Positions 37,119 through 46,016 of a stretch of DNA of 64,000 nucleotides are shown here, one piece after another. Numbering within the stretch: the first letter of the stretch is position 1; every line of letters starts with the position of its first letter. Under the pieces are notes generated by a model. It did not search any database. It was given only the letters and a program-made list of their open reading frames with translations, and was not told where the DNA came from. Made by a program: the position numbers and the translations under genes. Source of the DNA: Planococcus citreus (GTDB taxonomy: Bacteria; Bacillota; Bacilli; Bacillales_A; Planococcaceae); NCBI RefSeq assembly GCF_003664125.1, contig NZ_RCCP01000007.1:1-64000 (forward strand), in the 5' to 3' direction.

Positions 37119-38126
37119 ATGTTTTCTGCAACGGATATCGGGATCGATCTCGGTACCGCCAATATTCTCGTCTATACAAAATCAAAAGGCGTCATCTTGA
37201 ATGAACCATCGATCGTCGCCCTGGATGCCCGCAGCGGCGCTGTCATTGCCATCGGAACCGAAGCGAAAGCGATGCTCGGCAAAGCGCCCGATTCCATCCG
37301 CATCGTGCGCCCGATGAAAGAAGGCGTCATCGCAGATTTTGACGTGACCCGCGAGCTCTTGAAGCTGGTCATGCAAAAAGCGGCAAAACAGCTCGGCGGC
37401 TCTCTCAGGAAGCCAAAAGTCATGGTCTGCACGCCGTCCGGTGCCACCGCTGTCGAACGACGCGCCATCCATGATGCTGTCAAACAAAGCGGTGCAAAAT
37501 CCGTGCACCTGATCGAAGAAACAGTTGCCGCAGCAATCGGCGCTGACTTGCCGATTACGGAACCTGTCGCTTCGGTCATCGTCGATATTGGAGGAGGCAC
37601 GACAGAAGTCGCCATCATTTCATTTGGCGGCGTGGTGTCTTCCAATACGATCAAGATCGCAGGCGACCGGATGGATGAAGACATCATCCAATACGTCCGC
37701 AAGCATTATAATTTATTGATCGGCGAGAAAACGGCTGAAACGATCAAAAAAGAAATTGGCTATGCGCCAATCCCTCACGAACCGAAAAAGATGAATATCC
37801 GCGGCCGTGACGTATTGAGCGGATTGCCGAAAACGATTGAATTGAGTTCTGACGAAATGCAAAAAGCGCTCAGCGAGTCTTTGTCAGCCATTTTGGAATG
37901 CATCCGCGCCACGCTGGAAAATTGCCCCGCTGAATTGTCGGGCGACATGGTCGACCAGGGTGTCGTCATTTCTGGCGGCGGCGCCTTGTTGAAAGGCTTG
38001 CAGGAATGGCTGGCGCAAGAAATTTCCGTACCGGTCCATATCGCGCCGGACCCGTTGGAATCCGTCGCGATTGGCACTGGCCGGTCGCTCGGAATGATCG
38101 ACCAGCTCGAGAAAATGTCGCGTTAA
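37119..38126 (+). CDS. mreBH: Rod-shape determining protein MreBH
   Basis: This 335-aa actin-like ATPase belongs to the MreB family, which organises cell-wall synthesis along the cylinder. Nucleotide-binding motifs are [15 protein letters not shown] (phosphate 1), [15 protein letters not shown] (phosphate 2) and [14 protein letters not shown] (adenosine). The start [12 protein letters not shown] matches the Bacillus MreBH N-terminus. GGAGG nine bases upstream supports the ATG. No mreCD genes follow, as expected for this stand-alone paralogue rather than mreB. Confidence 0.93.
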   Translation: MFSATDIGIDLGTANILVYTKSKGVILNEPSIVALDARSGAVIAIGTEAKAMLGKAPDSIRIVRPMKEGVIADFDVTRELLKLVMQKAAKQLGGSLRKPKVMVCTPSGATAVERRAIHDAVKQSGAKSVHLIEETVAAAIGADLPITEPVASVIVDIGGGTTEVAIISFGGVVSSNTIKIAGDRMDEDIIQYVRKHYNLLIGEKTAETIKKEIGYAPIPHEPKKMNIRGRDVLSGLPKTIELSSDEMQKALSESLSAILECIRATLENCPAELSGDMVDQGVVISGGGALLKGLQEWLAQEISVPVHIAPDPLESVAIGTGRSLGMIDQLEKMSR

Positions 38127-38156
38127 ATCCCAAACCACCATCAAGGAGGAAAAACG

Positions 38157-38729
38157 ATGTCTTTATTGAATGAGATTTTGGATTACAACGAAAAATTTGT
38201 AGAAGAAAAACACTATGAGGAATTCATCACCACCAATCTCCCGGATAAGCGGATCGTCATCTTGACTTGCATGGATACCCGCCTGCTTGAACTATTGCCA
38301 AAAGCGATGAACTTCAAGAACGGTGACGTGAAAATCGTCAAAAGTGCCGGTGCTGTCATCAACCATCCGTTTGGCGGCATCATGCGCAGCTTGTTCGTGG
38401 CAGTATACGAATTGAATGCCGACGAGATTTATATTATCGGGCACCACGACTGCGGTATGGCCAAAGTGAAACCGGAAGGCATCATCGAAAAGATGAAAGC
38501 CCGCGGCGTTGAAGAGAGTACGATCGAACAGATGAAATTCTCAGGTGTCAACCTCGACGAATGGCTGCAAGGCTTCGACAACGTAACGGATAGCGTGCGC
38601 CACAGCGTCGACATGGTCCGCCATCACCCATTGATGGATAAAACGGTTCCCGTCCACGGTCTTGTCATCGACCCTAAAACCGGAAAACTCGATGTCGTCA
38701 TCGACGGCAATAAAGACGAAAACCGCTGA
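38157..38729 (+). CDS. Beta-class carbonic anhydrase (YtiB-like)
   Basis: This 190-aa beta-carbonic anhydrase interconverts CO2 and bicarbonate. Zinc ligands are the Cys of CMDTRL and the His and Cys of GHHDCGM, with the Asp-Arg dyad in the same first motif. The GAVINHPFGG segment lines the active site. AAGGAGG precedes the ATG; it follows mreBH by 30 bp. The last residues are DENR, and the TGA stop lies inside the terminator stem, the same arrangement as the convergent DinB gene 277 bp away. Confidence 0.92.
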   Translation: MSLLNEILDYNEKFVEEKHYEEFITTNLPDKRIVILTCMDTRLLELLPKAMNFKNGDVKIVKSAGAVINHPFGGIMRSLFVAVYELNADEIYIIGHHDCGMAKVKPEGIIEKMKARGVEESTIEQMKFSGVNLDEWLQGFDNVTDSVRHSVDMVRHHPLMDKTVPVHGLVIDPKTGKLDVVIDGNKDENR

Positions 38730-38750
38730 GAAATCTCAGCGGTTTTTTTC
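38717..38750 (+). terminator. Palindromic terminator of the carbonic anhydrase gene (copy A)
   Basis: AAACCGCTGAGA pairs with TCTCAGCGGTTT around AA, then T7. The 30-bp block 38717-38746 is identical to 38988-39017. The stop codon TGA of the carbonic anhydrase is inside the left arm. Confidence 0.93.
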
Positions 38751-38987
38751 AGAGTGTTGAAGAAGTCTATTAATCTATTACGAATTAGAATGGAATCTTT
38801 TTTTCTACATTCAAAAATCAATGATTTCTCTAAGTATTTGGAGAAGCGTTCGCTCGACTCCAGTGGATCAGCGAGACGACCGAGACCCCGCAAGGCGCGA
38901 AGCGACTGAGGAGGCTTGGGCGCGAGCCCACGGAAAGCGAGCGATAAGCTTCGGAAAATACGATTTCTTACCTTTCTCGACAGCCTG
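38747..38987. mobile_element. MITE-like element flanked by a 30-bp direct repeat
   Basis: This 241-bp insert has no ORF. Its ends are imperfect inverted repeats (CAGAGTGTTGA on the left, CAGGCTGTCGA on the right when read inward; 8 of 11 match). The interior has GACTCCAGTGGATCAGCGAGAC and a GC-rich stretch with AAGGCGCGAAGCGACTGAGGAGG and GAGCCCACGGAAAGCGAGCG. Similar blocks are common dispersed repeats in Bacillales. It is flanked by identical 30-bp copies of a terminator palindrome. A non-autonomous transposable element is the best reading; no transposase is present. Confidence 0.6.
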
Positions 38988-39022
38988 CGAAAACCGCTGA
39001 GAAATCTCAGCGGTTTTCTTTT
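38988..39022 (-). terminator. Palindromic terminator of the dinB-like gene (copy B)
   Basis: Identical palindrome to copy A (AAACCGCTGAGA/TCTCAGCGGTTT). The dinB-like gene on the minus strand ends KENR with its TGA inside the stem, mirroring the carbonic anhydrase gene. Confidence 0.88.
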
Positions 39023-39489
39023 TGGAAATAAATATAATCGAGCGGGATTCCGGCTTTGCCGAATTGGCGCAATAAGGAAGTGATCTGCCCGCGGTGGTAG
39101 CTCGCGTGGTTGACGACGGTGAAAAGCATTTCTTCGCGGCTGTGGCGGAAGTCGTCGCCTTTCATATTGCGGTAATCCAGCTCTTCTTGCCAGCTTTCTT
39201 CTGATAGTGAGGCGAAATACAATTCCATCTCCGCATGAAGCAAGAGCAAGGCATTTTTCGCTTTCTCGATCGTGTCGACATCGAAATGTTCAAATTCCGG
39301 GCTCTTGACCCCATTCATCCGCTTGAACCACATCTTTTCGACGCCAATGACATGGGCGACCGTTTCACGAATCGATGGAAATGAATTTTCACCTGTTTTT
39401 GTGTAATACTCTTCGCCTGAGTCTTCCACCAATTGCAGTACCTTTTGGCTGGCCCATTGGTGATAGGCAAATAATTTCTGGGGATCCAT
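39007..39489 (-). CDS. DinB family protein
   Basis: This 160-aa protein has the four-helix DinB/YfiT fold pattern. Probable metal ligands are His in AHVIGVEKMWF near residue 47 and the pair in VNHASYHRGQITSLLRQ near residue 133. DinB-family proteins include thiol-dependent metal enzymes such as bacillithiol transferases; a specific function cannot be given. The ATG at 39489 has GAGAGG seven bases upstream. Confidence 0.88.
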   Translation of the reverse strand: MDPQKLFAYHQWASQKVLQLVEDSGEEYYTKTGENSFPSIRETVAHVIGVEKMWFKRMNGVKSPEFEHFDVDTIEKAKNALLLLHAEMELYFASLSEESWQEELDYRNMKGDDFRHSREEMLFTVVNHASYHRGQITSLLRQFGKAGIPLDYIYFQKENR

Positions 39490-39568
39490 ATAGCACCCTC
39501 TCCCTTCATTATCTTTCAAACCATCTCCGCATATCCTTCCACCATCTCAGATAGGCGGCCTTGCCCTT

Positions 39569-40117
39569 TCAAAAATCCTGTTCGAGCAATGCGTAATAAT
39601 AATGGTCTTTCCATTCCCCATTGATGAACAGGAATTGCTTGAGCAAGCCTTCTTTTTCAAATCCCGCTTTTTCGAGCACGCGCAGCGAGCCGATGTTATC
39701 CGGGGCAACGTACGCTTCCACGCGGTGGAGGCGCAATTGCTCAAATCCGAAAGCCGTGATCAAGCGGACGGCTTCACTCGCAATGCCGCGGCCGATAAAC
39801 TCTTCGTCCATCGAGTAGCCGACCAAAGCGCTGAGGAACGGCAAGCGCTTGATGCTGTATATGGAAATATGGCCAATCAGCTGATTGTTGTCGTGTGAGA
39901 AAATCCCAAAACTGTATTCCCGGTTTTCTCTCGCTTGGTAGATCGATTCACGGATTTTCTCGCGCTGTACGGCGATCGTGAAATAACTATCGCGATGCCT
40001 CGGCTCATAAATCGCCCAATAATCGCGGTTTTTCACCAGGATCCGCACCATGTCTTCAGCATCTTCTACGGTGAGTGTGCGCAGATAACACGTTTTCCCT
40101 TCAAAAAGCAGATTCAT
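39569..40117 (-). CDS. GNAT family acetyltransferase (RimJ/RimL type)
   Basis: This 182-aa acetyltransferase has the acetyl-CoA-binding Q/RxxGxG/A variant in EEFIGRGIASEAVRL near residue 112. It also has the conserved NIGSLRVLEKAGFEKEG segment near the C-terminus. Close relatives acetylate N-termini of ribosomal proteins, but many have other substrates. GAGGGA precedes the ATG; only one base separates it from the pepF stop, so it is in the same transcript as pepF. Confidence 0.9.
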   Translation of the reverse strand: MNLLFEGKTCYLRTLTVEDAEDMVRILVKNRDYWAIYEPRHRDSYFTIAVQREKIRESIYQARENREYSFGIFSHDNNQLIGHISIYSIKRLPFLSALVGYSMDEEFIGRGIASEAVRLITAFGFEQLRLHRVEAYVAPDNIGSLRVLEKAGFEKEGLLKQFLFINGEWKDHYYYALLEQDF

Positions 40118-40118
40118 C

Positions 40119-41918
40119 TTATCCCTCTTCTGCAGTCAATTTGATGAATTCCTCAACATCTTTTGTACACAAGGCAATGCCTTTTTCCCAGAACCCTTTT
40201 TCGGTGATATCTTCTCCGAGATGCTTCATCGCCAATTGTTCAGTACTCATAACCGCCGTATCCCGGAGCAAGGCCATATATTTCTCTTCGAACCCTTGTC
40301 CCTCTTCGAGCGCTTTCGCGTACACGCTGAGCGAGAACAAGTAACCGAATGTATACGGGAAATTATAGAACGGCACATCGGTGATATAGAAATGCAATTT
40401 CGATGCCCAGAAATGTGGATGCCCTTCCGATAAACTGCCGGCAAACGCTTCCTCTTGGGCCTGTTCCATCAATTCGTTCAAGCGGCTTGCCGGAACTACG
40501 CCATTCTTGCGTTCTTCATAGAATCTGGTCTCGAACAGGAAGCGGGCATGGATGTTCATGAAAAATGCCACACTGCGCTGAATCTTGTCTTCCAGCAACG
40601 AGATTTTCTCTTCTTTGGTCACAGCGTTCTTGACCGCTGCGTCCGCTACGATCATTTCTGCGAATGTCGACGCCGTTTCGGCGACGTTCATCGCATAGCT
40701 GCGGTTCAAGTCATGCATCGGTTGCAGTGCATGCGTATGGAAGGCATGCCCCAATTCGTGGGCCAATGTCGCGACATTGGACATCGATCCGCTATAGGTC
40801 ATGAAGATGCGCGATTCGCCGCTTTTCGGAAGCGATGTGCAAAAGCCCCCCGGCATCTTATGCGCGCGGTCTTCCGCTTCCACCCAGCCGTTTTCCAGCG
40901 CGTGGCGGGAGAATTTCTCCAATTCCGGGCCGAATTTCCCGAAATGGCGGATGATGAACTCCGACCCTTGTTCGTAGTCGAACGACTGGGAGTTTTCCAC
41001 GACCGGCGCGTCGACATCGTACCAGGCGAGCTTTTCTTTACCGAGCAGTTGCGCCTTGCGCGCCAAGTAATCCGCAAATGGCTGTTTATGTTCGCTGATG
41101 GCTTGCCACATGACGTCCAAGGTTTCCTGTTTCATGCGGTTCATCTGCAACGGCTCTTCTAGCACATTGTCGACGCCGCGTTTTTTATACATTTGCAGCC
41201 GGAATCCTGCGAGTGAGTTCAAGGTTTTGGCAAACAGTTCTTCTTTTTCGCCCCATGCCGCTTCCAGCTTGTCATAAGCTTCCTTCCGTACGCTTGCATC
41301 CTGGTGGGAGCTTAAATTATTCGCCTGCCCAACCGACAAAGTCTTGTCTTCACCGTCAACATCCACTTGGACCGATACGGAAGCGATCAGCAAATCGTAT
41401 AATTCGCTCCACGCGTGATAACCATCGATGCCGAGCGATGTAATGAGCCCTTCCTCTTGTTCAGATAATAGCCGTTGTGCTTCTTTGCGCCATTCGTCCA
41501 AGACGAAGGCAAATTCCTGCAAGTCTTCAGTCGAAAGCAGCTCTGACCAGACATTCGGGTCCGTCTCCATTAGGACCTGCTTGAATTTCAAGAAAGCACT
41601 TTGGAAACGCGACCGTAGCAATGCGTGTTCACTTTGCAGCAATGCCGCTTTTTTGTCTTCGGTGTTTTGCGCCATCAAGCAGCCGATAAACGCCCCGGCT
41701 TGGCGGAGGTCTACCGATACATCACTCGTCTGTTCCAAGAACGCCGCTACTAGCTGCGCGTCGGCTGTTCGGTTTGGCACATCAAATGTAGCAGCAGCTT
41801 GTTCAAAATCGGCCAGTTTATTGCCTGTTGCCTCCAGATGCGTTCTCAATTCAGCTGAATCGCTTCCCCCTGAAAATAAGCTATCGAGCTCCCAGACTTC
41901 CGGATATGTATTCGTCAT
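40119..41918 (-). CDS. pepF: M3 family oligoendopeptidase F
   Basis: This cytoplasmic zinc peptidase of about 599 aa in family M3B cleaves short peptides. The zinc-binding HELGH is in LAHELGHAFHTHALQ near residue 385, with the third ligand Glu in NVAETASTFAEM about 25 residues later. The ATG at 41918 has AGGGGG seven bases upstream. The N-terminal TYPEVWELDSLFSGG is typical. It heads a pair with the GNAT gene. Confidence 0.93.
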   Translation of the reverse strand: MTNTYPEVWELDSLFSGGSDSAELRTHLEATGNKLADFEQAAATFDVPNRTADAQLVAAFLEQTSDVSVDLRQAGAFIGCLMAQNTEDKKAALLQSEHALLRSRFQSAFLKFKQVLMETDPNVWSELLSTEDLQEFAFVLDEWRKEAQRLLSEQEEGLITSLGIDGYHAWSELYDLLIASVSVQVDVDGEDKTLSVGQANNLSSHQDASVRKEAYDKLEAAWGEKEELFAKTLNSLAGFRLQMYKKRGVDNVLEEPLQMNRMKQETLDVMWQAISEHKQPFADYLARKAQLLGKEKLAWYDVDAPVVENSQSFDYEQGSEFIIRHFGKFGPELEKFSRHALENGWVEAEDRAHKMPGGFCTSLPKSGESRIFMTYSGSMSNVATLAHELGHAFHTHALQPMHDLNRSYAMNVAETASTFAEMIVADAAVKNAVTKEEKISLLEDKIQRSVAFFMNIHARFLFETRFYEERKNGVVPASRLNELMEQAQEEAFAGSLSEGHPHFWASKLHFYITDVPFYNFPYTFGYLFSLSVYAKALEEGQGFEEKYMALLRDTAVMSTEQLAMKHLGEDITEKGFWEKGIALCTKDVEEFIKLTAEEG

Positions 41919-42104
41919 CTTTTTTCCCCCTGCAGTCACGAATTTTCAAAATACATTAATAAGTATAACATCTCCCTTCACGGAACGGGAACGGCGACTG
42001 CCTGGTACATTTCACGATATCGCCATTTTTCAAAAACTTCCTGCACTTTCTTGTTGGTCGTGCGGGCTGGCGAGTTTATACTGATATTTGAGGAGGGATT
42101 TCAT

Positions 42105-42845
42105 ATGATTCGCGTACTGCTGATGACGTTGGCATTTATCGCCGTCGTCACCATGAATGCCTTGGCGAATATACTGCCGATCAACGGTCAGACTACCGGT
42201 GAAATCTCCGACCGTGTGCCGGTCCTCTTTACGCCGGCCGGTTATGCATTTTCCATCTGGTCCGTTATATATATTTTATTGGCTATCTGGATCATCGGCT
42301 TTTGGCTGCGCTTGAAAAAAGGAGTGCACCCTTCAGCAAAAGTGTCATTGTATTTCATCTTGAGCGCTGTTTTCAATATCGCCTGGCTGCTTTGCTGGCA
42401 TTATGAGTTCTTTATTTGGTCGATCGCTGCAATGATTGCCTATCTATTGTCGCTGATCGCTTTGTACTTGGAATACGGAAACGGCGAACGGGGCTTTACG
42501 GAACGTTTGCCGGTCTCTGTCAATCTGGGCTGGATTAGTGTCGCGACCATCGCCAATATTAGCTATGTCCTGACTTTCTACAGCTGGGGCGGCTGGGGGC
42601 TGAGCGATCAATTATGGACGGTCATCATGCTGACCGTGGCGACCGCATTGGCGCTTCATATACGTTTCCATCATTCGGATATCCCGCTGACTTTGGTCTT
42701 CATCTGGGCGTTCGTCGCGATTGCTGTACGCCACGGCATGGATGAACTATTGGTCAGCACGGCAGCTTTATTCCTAAGCGGCGTCTTACTGACCGGTATC
42801 TTGTTGATTAAGAAGAAGCCGGCAAAAACAGGTATGACGCCATAA
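42105..42845 (+). CDS. TspO/MBR-related tryptophan-rich membrane protein
   Basis: This 246-aa membrane protein has about seven hydrophobic helices and many Trp residues. It starts with a TspO-like region (NALANILPINGQTTGEISD, then TPAGYAFSIWSVIYILL) that matches long-form TspO-like proteins of Bacillales rather than the short 160-aa TspO. TspO proteins bind porphyrins; whether this one does is not known. AGGAGGG lies seven bases upstream of the ATG. Confidence 0.85.
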   Translation: MIRVLLMTLAFIAVVTMNALANILPINGQTTGEISDRVPVLFTPAGYAFSIWSVIYILLAIWIIGFWLRLKKGVHPSAKVSLYFILSAVFNIAWLLCWHYEFFIWSIAAMIAYLLSLIALYLEYGNGERGFTERLPVSVNLGWISVATIANISYVLTFYSWGGWGLSDQLWTVIMLTVATALALHIRFHHSDIPLTLVFIWAFVAIAVRHGMDELLVSTAALFLSGVLLTGILLIKKKPAKTGMTP

Positions 42846-42880
42846 AAAAACAACCATCAGCTGATGGTTGTTTTTTTATA
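42844..42880. terminator. Bidirectional terminator between tspO-like gene and map
   Basis: AAACAACCATCAGCTGATGGTTGTTT is a perfect palindrome at 42848-42873, with A- and T-runs on the two sides. Confidence 0.93.
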
Positions 42881-42890
42881 TTTGTTGATT

Positions 42891-43643
42891 TTATTTTTCG
42901 AGTTTTGTCAGCAAAATCGGCTCGCCTTTTGTGACGAGTACGGTATGTTCAATCTGTGCGACGAGCGATTGGTCCGGCGTGATAAAGGTCCAGCCGTCCC
43001 CTGATTCGATGATATGCTCAGCCTTTTGGGAAATAAACGGCTCGACTGCAAGCACCATGCCTTCTTTCAAGATCGTCGTTTCCCACGCATCGTAATAATT
43101 AAGGATATATTGCGGTGCTTCGTGAAGCGATTTCCCAACTCCGTGCCCTGTCAGGTTCTTGATGACAAACAAGCCTTGGTCTTTCGCTTCGCGTTCGACT
43201 GCCTTGCCGATCTGGTTCAGTTTGGCGCCGGCTTTCACTTTCATCATGGCGCGTTCGAATGCGGATTCCGCGGCTTGGCAAAGCTTTTCTTTTGCTTCGT
43301 GCCCTTCTCCGACCACAAATGAAATGCCGGTATCCGCGAAATAATCGCAGTATGATCCAGACACGTCAATATTGACGATATCGCCGTCGTTGATGACACG
43401 CTTACCTGGAATCCCGTGCGCCACTTCTTCGTTGACGCTGATGCATGTATAGCCCGGGAAATCATATTCCGATTTCGGGGCAGAGACGCCGCCCCATTCT
43501 TTGAACAGGCGTCCGCCCAGTTCATCGAGTTCTTTCGTCGTTATGCCGGGCTTCACGGCCGCTTTCATCGTTTCGCGGATTTCCGCCACCATTTGTCCGG
43601 CTTTTTTCAAACCTTCAATATCTTTTTCATTAGTCGCTATCAT
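42891..43643 (-). CDS. map: Type I methionine aminopeptidase
   Basis: This 250-aa enzyme removes initiator methionine. The metal-binding set is present: the Asp pair in NIDVSGSYCDYFADTG, His in TGHGVGKSLHE, and Glu residues in VLAVEPF and QIEHTVLV. Length is normal for the short type I form without an N-terminal zinc extension. AAGGG five bases upstream supports the ATG. The upstream -10 (TGTTATAAT, complement of 43677-43685) suggests its own promoter. It is not in the ribosomal-protein cluster, so it may be a second map. Confidence 0.95.
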   Translation of the reverse strand: MIATNEKDIEGLKKAGQMVAEIRETMKAAVKPGITTKELDELGGRLFKEWGGVSAPKSEYDFPGYTCISVNEEVAHGIPGKRVINDGDIVNIDVSGSYCDYFADTGISFVVGEGHEAKEKLCQAAESAFERAMMKVKAGAKLNQIGKAVEREAKDQGLFVIKNLTGHGVGKSLHEAPQYILNYYDAWETTILKEGMVLAVEPFISQKAEHIIESGDGWTFITPDQSLVAQIEHTVLVTKGEPILLTKLEK

Positions 43644-43767
43644 ACTGACCCTTCTTTCAAACTATTCTATTTGAGCATTATAACATAGAATAAGCCGCTC
43701 TCGCCTCTCCTACCGTTCATTCAACTCCCATAAATACCCAAACTTAGTATGATTAATAGATCTATCC

Positions 43768-43802
43768 AACAAAAAAAGCCGCCTATCGATAAGGCGGCTT
43801 TC
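43768..43802 (-). terminator. Terminator of thiT
   Basis: AAGCCGCCTTATCGATAGGCGGCTT at 43777-43800 forms a near-perfect stem followed by T7 on the minus strand, four bases past the thiT stop. Confidence 0.93.
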
Positions 43803-43803
43803 A

Positions 43804-44379
43804 TCATGAATCCGGCTGCGTCAAACGCGGCGCTGTAATGAACAACAAAGAGCACACAATCGCTGCGACGATCGCAACGGGAATCATATAGGTAGCGTTA
43901 TAGACTGCTGAATAGACGAAGACATTGCCTTCCGCAAACATGCCGAAGAATAGGATCCCCGTAATGACATGGATCACATAACGGAGAAATGACCCGATCA
44001 ATACGCCAAGTGCGACCATGGCAATGACTTTTCCGGTCTTTCTCGCACGCACGGCTTCCAAGTAACGGCCGCGCATCATACCGGCCAAACCGACGACGCC
44101 ATATGCCAGCAAATAATCCAAAATGACTTGCATGACCACAAAGCCGAACGACAGCGGCGCTACCGAGATAAAGCCCGTGACAATCTGCAGCAAGCCGACT
44201 AAAAGCCCCGTGATGACACCCGCTCCGACGCCCCTGCGGAATGCCATCAGCACGATCGGGATCATGACCAGGCTGACCGATCCCCCCTGCGGCATGCGAA
44301 AGGCGATAAAATCCAATACAAAGCCGAGAGCTGCAAAAATTGCAATTTCGACCATTAACAATACACGTTTATTCCTCAT
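43804..44379 (-). CDS. thiT: Thiamine-specific ECF transporter S component ThiT
   Basis: This 191-aa membrane protein with six helices binds thiamine for an energy-coupling factor transporter. Typical segments are LDFIAFRMPQGGSVSLVMIPI and FFGMFAEGNVFVYSAVYNATYM, which contain the thiamine-binding aromatic residues of the family. It is preceded by a TPP riboswitch, which fixes the assignment. GGAGG eight bases upstream supports the ATG. The shared ECF ATPases and T component must be encoded elsewhere. Confidence 0.95.
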   Translation of the reverse strand: MRNKRVLLMVEIAIFAALGFVLDFIAFRMPQGGSVSLVMIPIVLMAFRRGVGAGVITGLLVGLLQIVTGFISVAPLSFGFVVMQVILDYLLAYGVVGLAGMMRGRYLEAVRARKTGKVIAMVALGVLIGSFLRYVIHVITGILFFGMFAEGNVFVYSAVYNATYMIPVAIVAAIVCSLLFITAPRLTQPDS

Positions 44380-44440
44380 TCAAACTGCCTCCTTTTGGAT
44401 TTGCACATCACCAGAAGGGCCGTTTTTAAAAAACCATATA

Positions 44441-44471
44441 AAAAACGGCGCCAGGACAGATCCTGGCGCCG
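44441..44471 (-). terminator. Expression-platform terminator of the TPP riboswitch
   Basis: On the minus strand, CGGCGCCAGGA (44471-44461) pairs with TCCTGGCGCCG (44456-44446), followed by TTTTT. It lies 15 bp after the aptamer, consistent with TPP-dependent transcription termination. Confidence 0.92.
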
Positions 44472-44485
44472 CTTGGGCCGGTTTT

Positions 44486-44575
44486 CCATCCACATCCCTG
44501 CGCAAGTGTTAACTTACAGGTTCGAAGGGTAAGAACTTACTCGTTCACTCTCAGCCAAAGCTCCCCTTGTGGTGT
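44486..44575 (-). promoter_or_regulatory. TPP riboswitch (THI element) controlling thiT
   Basis: The minus strand has the canonical order AAGGGGAGC, GGCTGAGAG, ACCCTT with GAACCTG, and a 3' TGCGCAGGGATGTGG-like part. This matches the thi-box consensus. It lies between the thiT promoter and its terminator, so thiamine pyrophosphate should repress transport. Confidence 0.95.
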
Positions 44576-44600
44576 ATACAATTATTCCGCTATTATGTGT

Positions 44601-44629
44601 ATTGTACACAACGCATACTTGGCTTGCAA
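44601..44629 (-). promoter_or_regulatory. thiT promoter
   Basis: On the minus strand, TTGCAA (complement of 44624-44629), 17 bp, TACAAT (complement of 44601-44606). Transcription would begin near 44594, just upstream of the riboswitch aptamer. Confidence 0.7.
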
Positions 44630-44698
44630 GGCCGTTTCAGCCAAACGGATTAGGGTAGATAGAAACTAGCAAACTTTGTGGAAGGTGGTGGAGGCAGT

Positions 44699-45799
44699 TT
44701 GAAAACTGCCGGATCAATGATTGATTTATTGAAGGATTTGATCAAGATCGAAAGCGATACGAAAGAAGGAGCGAACGAAGCGCTGATGTTCTGCTCTGCC
44801 TGGCTCAAGGCGAAAGGCGAAGAAGTCGAAGTACACGATAACGACGGCTACCTCATGCTGACAGCAGCTAAAGGGCAAGGCGCCGAAAAGATCATCTGGA
44901 ACGGCCATGTCGACGTCGTGCCCGGGCATAAAGAGCAATTTTCCCCAATCGAAGAAGGCGACAAACTATATGGCCGCGGGTCGGCAGACATGAAAGCCGG
45001 GGTTGCTGCGATGATGCAGGCATTTGTCGAACTCGACGCTTCTGCATTGCCGCGTGAAGTGCATTTGCACATTGTCACCGATGAAGAGATTGGCGGACGC
45101 AATACTTCGAAATGGCTCGTCGACCAAGGCCATTACGGCGACTTCGTCATTTGCGGTGAACCGACCCATTTGAAGATCGGCTTGCAATCGAAAGGCATCC
45201 TGAGAATGGATTTGACATTCAAAGGCAAACCGGCTCACGGATCGCGCCCATGGGAAGGCATTAACGCCATCGAATCGGCGATGAAATTCCATGCCGGCAT
45301 GAACGATTTGCCGTTCCGCAAAGAATCAACGGAATACTATGAGCAGCCTTCCGTCAACTTGCCGATTATCAATGCAGGCGATCGTTATAATGTAGTGCCT
45401 GAAATCTGTAAGATGTCCTACGATATCCGCTTCATGCCGGGACAGGACAAGGACGAGATCGTCCGCCAGATGGAACAGCTGGCCAACACGCTCGATGTCG
45501 ATATGGAATACAAGGCGAGCGGTTCGACCCCTGCCTTGACGACGACGGACGACCATCCATACATCCAGACCTTGATGAAGGCCGTCGAATCAACGCTATC
45601 GGAACAGCCGGTATTGTTCGGCCAGCACGGTGCTGCCGACACCCGTTATTACGCCGAGAAAATTGGCGGGCAAGGCGCCATCGAATTCGGGCCGAGCGGA
45701 GACGACTGGCATGGCAACGCGGAATACGTCTCCATTTCAAGTGTCCATTCCTATAAGGATATTCTGATCGCACACGCCAATGCCCCAACAGAGGTTTAA
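44699..45799 (+). CDS. M20 family metallopeptidase (ArgE/DapE/ACY1-like)
   Basis: This zinc amidohydrolase of about 366 aa has the metal ligand His in NGHVDVVP, the bridging Asp in YGRGSADMKAG, the catalytic Glu pair in TDEEIGG and a Glu in CGEPTHL. The dimerisation domain is around KGKPAHGSRPWEG. It probably deacylates an N-acyl amino acid; acetylornithine or succinyl-diaminopimelate are possibilities but no pathway neighbours confirm either. The start is uncertain: TTG 44699 fits the AAGGTGG run best; GTG 44678 and ATG 44717 are alternatives. Confidence 0.85.
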   Translation: MKTAGSMIDLLKDLIKIESDTKEGANEALMFCSAWLKAKGEEVEVHDNDGYLMLTAAKGQGAEKIIWNGHVDVVPGHKEQFSPIEEGDKLYGRGSADMKAGVAAMMQAFVELDASALPREVHLHIVTDEEIGGRNTSKWLVDQGHYGDFVICGEPTHLKIGLQSKGILRMDLTFKGKPAHGSRPWEGINAIESAMKFHAGMNDLPFRKESTEYYEQPSVNLPIINAGDRYNVVPEICKMSYDIRFMPGQDKDEIVRQMEQLANTLDVDMEYKASGSTPALTTTDDHPYIQTLMKAVESTLSEQPVLFGQHGAADTRYYAEKIGGQGAIEFGPSGDDWHGNAEYVSISSVHSYKDILIAHANAPTEV

Positions 45800-45863
45800 A
45801 AAAGGCTGAAATCGGGAAAACTCTACTAAACCTCAATACGAAAAAATGAATGGAGCGATAAAT

Positions 45864-46013
45864 ATGGCTATTGGAAGACTTGTCAGATCTGCGATTAAAT
45901 ACGGGCCGATTGCATACCCGATCATCCGTAAAGTGATGAACAACCGCAAGAAGAACAATGCAAACAATGAAAACGATGCACGTAACCGCAGCGACTCACG
46001 AAAAAGCCGCTGA
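45864..46013 (+). CDS. Small basic protein (49 aa)
   Basis: This 49-aa ORF has GGAG eight bases upstream of the ATG and a terminator straight after the stop. The first 20 residues (MAIGRLVRSAIKYGPIAYPI) are amphipathic. The tail is very rich in Asn, Arg and Lys. I do not recognise a named family, but similar short proteins occur in Bacillales. It follows the M20 gene by 64 bp and may be co-transcribed. Confidence 0.7.
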   Translation: MAIGRLVRSAIKYGPIAYPIIRKVMNNRKKNNANNENDARNRSDSRKSR

Positions 46014-46016
46014 ACA

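Noticed and set aside
38747..38987. Intact insertion sequence
   Set aside because: No transposase ORF within the 241 bp; at most a non-autonomous derivative.
40455..41162. 235-codon plus-strand ORF opposite pepF
   Set aside because: Antisense shadow; composition (many His, Phe, Cys, Arg) and lack of ribosome binding site.
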